This document shows positions 6,223 through 9,601 of a stretch of 9,601 bases of DNA, in pieces. The stretch's first letter is position 1, and each line of letters begins with the position of its first letter. The notes beneath the pieces were generated by a model. That model was given only the letters and a program-made list of their open reading frames with translations. It was not told the DNA's origin and made no database searches. Made by a program: the position numbers and the translations under genes. The DNA lies in the NCBI GenBank assembly GCA_002727395.1, contig PBWY01000073.1, positions 1-9,601 of the forward strand, given 5' to 3'. The DNA comes from Rhodospirillales bacterium. GTDB lineage: Bacteria; Pseudomonadota; Alphaproteobacteria; MPNO01; UBA2964.

Positions 6223-7620
6223 TTAAATATGTATGGCACGCTCAAAAGCTTCCAAAACAGATTCATGCATCGACTCGGATATTGTAGGATGAGGGAATAC
6301 AGTATGTATTAAGTCTTCTTCTGTAAGTTCTGAAGAACGGGCAATAACATAGCCTTGAATCATTTCTGTTACCTCCGCACCAATCATATGGGCGCCTAGC
6401 AATTCTCCCGTCTGAGCATCAAATACAGTTTTTATCAAACCCTCATCGGTACCGAGAGCAATAGCTTTACCATTAGCTACAAGTGGAAATCGGCCAATTT
6501 TTACATTATACCCAAGTCCAATTGCTTTTTCTTCAGACAAACCGACGCTCGCAATTTGTGGCCGACAATATGTGCAACCGGGAATTTTCGAAATATCTAA
6601 GGGCTTACTCTCAAGACCAGCAATATATTCAACACAAATGCTTGCTTCGTGACTTGCCTTGTGGGCGAGCCAAGGTGGCCCGACCAAGTCCCCTATAGCA
6701 AATATCCCCAATTCAGCGGTTTCCTGCCATTTGTTAACAACTAAATGTGAGCCCTCCACTTCAACAGCGGTTTTTTCCAAGCCTAAAATTTCTGTATTAC
6801 CAACAATTCCTACCGCAAGTATTACATTGTCAAATGTTTGAGTTTTTATATTTCCTTCAATTTCGATCTCTGCCTTTACCTCCCTTTGATTTGACTCCAA
6901 TGACTTGAGGGTAGCACCGGTATGAATTAGCATCCCTTGGTTCTCAAATGAATTTCGCGCTAACAGAGATATTTCCCTGTCCTCCGCAGGTAGAATCCGA
7001 TCCATAACCTCTATTATCGTAACGCTCGCGCCGAGGTCACCATAAAAACTAGCAAATTCCATTCCAATCGCACCGGATCCGACTACCAACAATGAATTCG
7101 GCATGGAATTGGGAACCATTGCATCACGATAATTCCATATCCTTTTACCGTCTGTCTCTATACCTGGCAGGCTACGAGGACGTGCACCGGTCGCAAGAAT
7201 TATGTTTTTACAATTAAGGTTGTTATTTTCGCCGTTTTGGTCCTTAACACAGACAACTCCGGGCTCTATTATTCCTCCTTCGCCGGGAATTACATGAACA
7301 TTGTTTTTATTCAGAAGGTGTTCAATGCCGTGATTGAGTTTTTTGGCCACGTCACGCGAACGTGAGACAATTTTGTTCAAATCGAAGGAAATATTTTCAG
7401 TCGTGATACCCAGTTCATTCGCATTTTTCAAAGCGTGATAAATCTCAGAGGTACGAAGGAGAGCCTTGGTTGGAATGCACCCCCAATTTAAACATACTCC
7501 TCCAAGATGGTCGCGTTCTACCAAGGCAGTCTTCATACCCAGTTGAGAAGAGCGTATAGCAGCAACATAGCCACCCGGCCCTCCACCAATAACAATAATA
7601 TCAAAACTCGTATTGGCCAT
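6223..7620 (-). CDS. lpd: Dihydrolipoyl dehydrogenase (E3) of the pyruvate dehydrogenase complex
   Basis: A 465-residue flavoprotein disulfide reductase that reoxidises dihydrolipoyl groups on E2 and reduces NAD+. The FAD-binding fold opens with IVIGGGPGGYVAA (9-21), followed by the redox-active disulfide GGVCLNWGCIPTK (Cys43, Cys48). The NAD-binding glycine motif is VVGSGAIGMEFA (179-190), the second FAD motif is FAIGDLVGPPWLAHKASHE (307-325), and the C-terminal dimerisation domain ends with the catalytic HPHPTISE (His444, Glu449). Length is normal. There is no fused lipoyl domain at the N-terminus, unlike some bacterial E3 proteins. The WLAHKASHE form, together with its position 60 bases after pdhC, indicates that this copy serves pyruvate dehydrogenase. 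A second lpd elsewhere for 2-oxoglutarate dehydrogenase is common in alphaproteobacteria. The ATG at 7620 begins the typical N-terminal strand. Confidence 0.96.
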   Translation of the reverse strand: MANTSFDIIVIGGGPGGYVAAIRSSQLGMKTALVERDHLGGVCLNWGCIPTKALLRTSEIYHALKNANELGITTENISFDLNKIVSRSRDVAKKLNHGIEHLLNKNNVHVIPGEGGIIEPGVVCVKDQNGENNNLNCKNIILATGARPRSLPGIETDGKRIWNYRDAMVPNSMPNSLLVVGSGAIGMEFASFYGDLGASVTIIEVMDRILPAEDREISLLARNSFENQGMLIHTGATLKSLESNQREVKAEIEIEGNIKTQTFDNVILAVGIVGNTEILGLEKTAVEVEGSHLVVNKWQETAELGIFAIGDLVGPPWLAHKASHEASICVEYIAGLESKPLDISKIPGCTYCRPQIASVGLSEEKAIGLGYNVKIGRFPLVANGKAIALGTDEGLIKTVFDAQTGELLGAHMIGAEVTEMIQGYVIARSSELTEEDLIHTVFPHPTISESMHESVLEAFERAIHI

Positions 7621-7680
7621 TTTATTTATAGTCTTTCGATACCTATGAAGATTAATGAATACATCTTATGTTTTAAAAAA

Positions 7681-9024
7681 CTAGAGCAACATTTCAGGCG
7701 GATATTCAAGGAGCCTCTTAATAGCCCCCAAAAGTTTGGCACCTATAACTCCATCAACAACCCGATGATCGCAGGAAAGGGTACAGGTCATTACTGTGGC
7801 CGCCTTAAGTTTATCTTCCCTGACTACAGGTCTTTTCTCACCCGCCCCAACAGCCAAAATACAGGCCTGTGGTTCATTAATAACAGCGTCAAACTGTTTT
7901 ATCCCAAACATTCCAAGATTTGAAATGGTAAAGGACCCACCTTGATATTCTTCAGGTTTTAAATCACCAGCTCTTCCTCTTTCAGCCAAACTCCTCATTG
8001 TTGAAGATATTTCTGCCAAGCCCATTTCATGGGCGTTACGAACAATTGGAGTAACCAGTCCGTCTTCCAAGGCAACGGCGACAGAAATATCAGCAGTTTT
8101 GTAGACCCTCATTTTACCATCACCCAACCAGCTAACATTTGCCTTAGGCACCTCCATCAAAGCCAAAGCACAGGCTCGAATTATGAAATCATTTATAGAA
8201 AGCTTATTCTCTTCGCGTCGTTCATTAAGAGATGACATAACATTGATTAATTCATCTATTTCACAATCAACACTCAAATAAAAATGTGGCACGGTTGATT
8301 TAGAATGAACCATACGTTCGGCTATAACTTTTCTCATCGAATTCAATTTCACATCTTCAAAACCAGATGTTAAATCCGCTCCGGTCCGCTGTTGTTCCTT
8401 ATTTGATAGACGTTTTGCCCTATCAATATCTAATTTAATGATACGGCCTTGAGGGCCAGTTCCATTTATAGAGTTTAAATTTATACCTGATTCACCAGCC
8501 AAACGACGTGCGAGAGGGCTCACAAATAAACGACTACTCCTAGTCTCTTTATCCTCAACAACTAAATCCTTAATTTGTTTTTGAGGCTGGTTACCCTCTA
8601 GGTCGGTCTGCATAATTCTTCCGTGTGGTCCACTGCCACTTAAATTCGAAATATCTATTCCTTCCTGCTCGGCAATTCTCGCTGCAACAGGAGAAATTTT
8701 GGTTTTTTCTTGAGCTTCTGCTTTAGGTTCGGTATCCGAACTGTCTTGGGTCTCAGAAAAAGTGATAGATTCTAAATCTTCGCCTTCTTCAAAAAGAATT
8801 CCAATAACCGTATTCACGGAGATATTTTGTGAACTGTTCGGCACAACTATTTTTCCGAGAGTTCCAGCGTCCACGGCTTCCACTTCCATTATCGCCTTAT
8901 CTGTTTCAATTTCTGCCAAAACATCTCCGGGTTCTACAATATCACCTTCCGCCTTATGCCATTTAGACAAATTTCCTTCCTTCATTGTTGGAGATAAAGC
9001 TGGCATTAATATATTTATTGGCAT
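7681..9024 (-). CDS. pdhC: Dihydrolipoyllysine acetyltransferase (E2) of pyruvate dehydrogenase, with two subunit-binding domains
   Basis: A 447-residue E2 core subunit that transfers the acetyl group from E1 to CoA. The N-terminal lipoyl domain (about 1-78) opens with MPINILMPALSPTM and has Lys43 in ETDKAIMEVEA as the lipoylation site. An acidic linker follows. Two peripheral-subunit-binding domains come next, at about 109-144 (SPVAARIAEQEG to GPHGRI) and 167-203 (SPLARRLAGESG to GPQGRI); most E2 proteins have one. The catalytic domain (about 223-447) begins VKLNSMRKVIAERM and ends with the active-site CDHRVVDG (His420, Asp424). FTISNLGMFG and YPPEMLL are typical of alphaproteobacterial and mitochondrial E2, and the pdhB and lpd neighbours confirm pyruvate specificity over 2-oxoglutarate. 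It starts 18 bases after pdhB with only a weak ribosome binding site. Reading frame and catalytic residues are intact. Confidence 0.96.
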   Translation of the reverse strand: MPINILMPALSPTMKEGNLSKWHKAEGDIVEPGDVLAEIETDKAIMEVEAVDAGTLGKIVVPNSSQNISVNTVIGILFEEGEDLESITFSETQDSSDTEPKAEAQEKTKISPVAARIAEQEGIDISNLSGSGPHGRIMQTDLEGNQPQKQIKDLVVEDKETRSSRLFVSPLARRLAGESGINLNSINGTGPQGRIIKLDIDRAKRLSNKEQQRTGADLTSGFEDVKLNSMRKVIAERMVHSKSTVPHFYLSVDCEIDELINVMSSLNERREENKLSINDFIIRACALALMEVPKANVSWLGDGKMRVYKTADISVAVALEDGLVTPIVRNAHEMGLAEISSTMRSLAERGRAGDLKPEEYQGGSFTISNLGMFGIKQFDAVINEPQACILAVGAGEKRPVVREDKLKAATVMTCTLSCDHRVVDGVIGAKLLGAIKRLLEYPPEMLL

Positions 9025-9042
9025 AAACCTAACCGGAAGATG

Positions 9043-9601
9043 TTAATCCCGATAACAGACCGCTTTAACGGCCTCAACAATATTGCTTACCTGAGGCAGC
9101 GCTAGACTTTCAAGGTTAGCCGCATACGGCAGTGGCACATCGGCTGCGGTCACTCTTTTAACTGGAGCGTCCAGCCAGTCAAAAGCATGTTCGGTTATAA
9201 CCGCCGATATTTCTGCTCCAATCCCAGAATAAGGCCAACCCTCCTCCACTGAAATCAATCTATTTGTTTTCTTGACTGACTTCACAATACATTCAATATC
9301 CAGAGGTCTGAGTGTTCTTAGGTCAATAACTTCCGCCTCTATACCTTGCTCAGAAAGAATTTTTGAGGCTTCGATTGATTTGTCTACCATCAACGAAAAA
9401 GCTGTAATTGTTACATCACTACCCTCACGAACTCGGTTGGCTTTACCGATCGGAATTACGTAGTTAGGATCTGTAGGAACTTCAAAACTGTGGCCGTAAA
9501 GCAACTCATTTTCTAAAAATATAATTGGGTTAGGATCTCGTATAGATGATTTTAAAAGTCCCTTCGCGTCCCCAGCACTCCAAGGCGAGACAACCTTTAA
9601 A
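9043..9601 (-). CDS. pdhB: Pyruvate dehydrogenase E1 component subunit beta, C-terminal part (cut by window edge)
   Basis: The reading frame is open from the right edge to a TAA at 9043-9045, giving the last 185 residues of an E1-beta subunit. The visible part starts LKVVSPWSAGDAKGLLKSSI and continues RDPNPIIFLENELLYG, then AEVIDLRTLRPLD, SVEEGWPYSGIGAEI and AADVPLPYA. These are hallmark segments of the transketolase central and C-terminal domains of heterotetrameric pyruvate dehydrogenase E1. With E1-alpha it decarboxylates pyruvate using thiamine diphosphate and acetylates the lipoyl arm of E2. The start codon, the thiamine-binding glutamate region and any N-terminal lipoyl domain, which many alphaproteobacterial PdhB proteins carry, lie beyond the edge. 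The TTG at 9502-9504 is an internal leucine codon and not a start. The gene is 18 bases upstream of pdhC in the same operon. Confidence 0.94.
   Translation of the reverse strand, partial: LKVVSPWSAGDAKGLLKSSIRDPNPIIFLENELLYGHSFEVPTDPNYVIPIGKANRVREGSDVTITAFSLMVDKSIEASKILSEQGIEAEVIDLRTLRPLDIECIVKSVKKTNRLISVEEGWPYSGIGAEISAVITEHAFDWLDAPVKRVTAADVPLPYAANLESLALPQVSNIVEAVKAVCYRD

Noticed and set aside
5841..6287. Plus-strand open frame of 148 codons over lipA
   Set aside because: It is antisense to the highly conserved catalytic part of lipA, has no recognisable domain and no ribosome site; it is a shadow frame.
7621..7680. Possible terminator or internal promoter between pdhC and lpd
   Set aside because: A run of six T follows the pdhC stop and a TATAAA lies just before lpd, but no stem precedes the T run and no -35 box is correctly spaced. 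It reads as a plain operon spacer.
7507..7923. Plus-strand open frame of 138 codons over lpd, the spacer and pdhC
   Set aside because: It is antisense to two conserved genes, with no recognisable domain or codon pattern of its own; it is a shadow frame.
9043..9504. A complete short gene starting at the TTG at 9504
   Set aside because: The frame continues without a stop to the window edge and encodes clear E1-beta sequence upstream (LENELLYG spans the TTG), so the gene is a truncated pdhB and not a short ORF.

Overview
The window looks like ordinary chromosome from an AT-rich alphaproteobacterium (about 40% GC by eye). Three things point there: the gene order dusB(nifR3)-ntrB-ntrC, a fused ispDF gene, and a pyruvate dehydrogenase cluster that continues into lpd, lipA and a COQ10/RatA-like gene. 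I cannot name the genus. The base composition would suit an uncultured, perhaps marine or Rhodospirillales-like lineage, but that is a guess. No tRNA, rRNA, CRISPR array, insertion sequence or phage gene was seen.

There are three blocks. (1) Positions 1-2455, minus strand, transcribed dusB -> ntrB -> ntrC: a tRNA dihydrouridine synthase, then the nitrogen-sensing histidine kinase NtrB and its response regulator NtrC, which is cut by the left edge. Spacers are 2-4 bases, and strong Shine-Dalgarno sequences lie inside the ends of the upstream genes. (2) Positions 2640-4807, plus strand, ispDF -> pgpA -> pncC/cinA-type: isoprenoid precursor synthesis (MEP pathway), phosphatidylglycerol synthesis and NMN deamidation. 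(3) Positions 4804-9601, minus strand, pdhB (cut by the right edge) -> pdhC -> lpd -> lipA -> ratA/COQ10-like: E1-beta, E2 and E3 of pyruvate dehydrogenase, then the enzyme that finishes the lipoyl cofactor E2 needs, then a START-fold protein probably linked to ubiquinone or respiration. Blocks 1 and 2 diverge from a 184-base intergenic region. Blocks 2 and 3 converge with a 4-base overlap.

Almost all of the window is coding and every complete gene appears intact. The only sizeable gene-free stretch is 2456-2639 (under 300 bases), which holds candidate promoters.

I found no convincing undescribed system. The observation most worth a second look is that the E2 protein PdhC carries two tandem peripheral-subunit-binding domains instead of the usual one. 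Next come the tail-to-tail overlap without an obvious terminator and the divergent promoter region.
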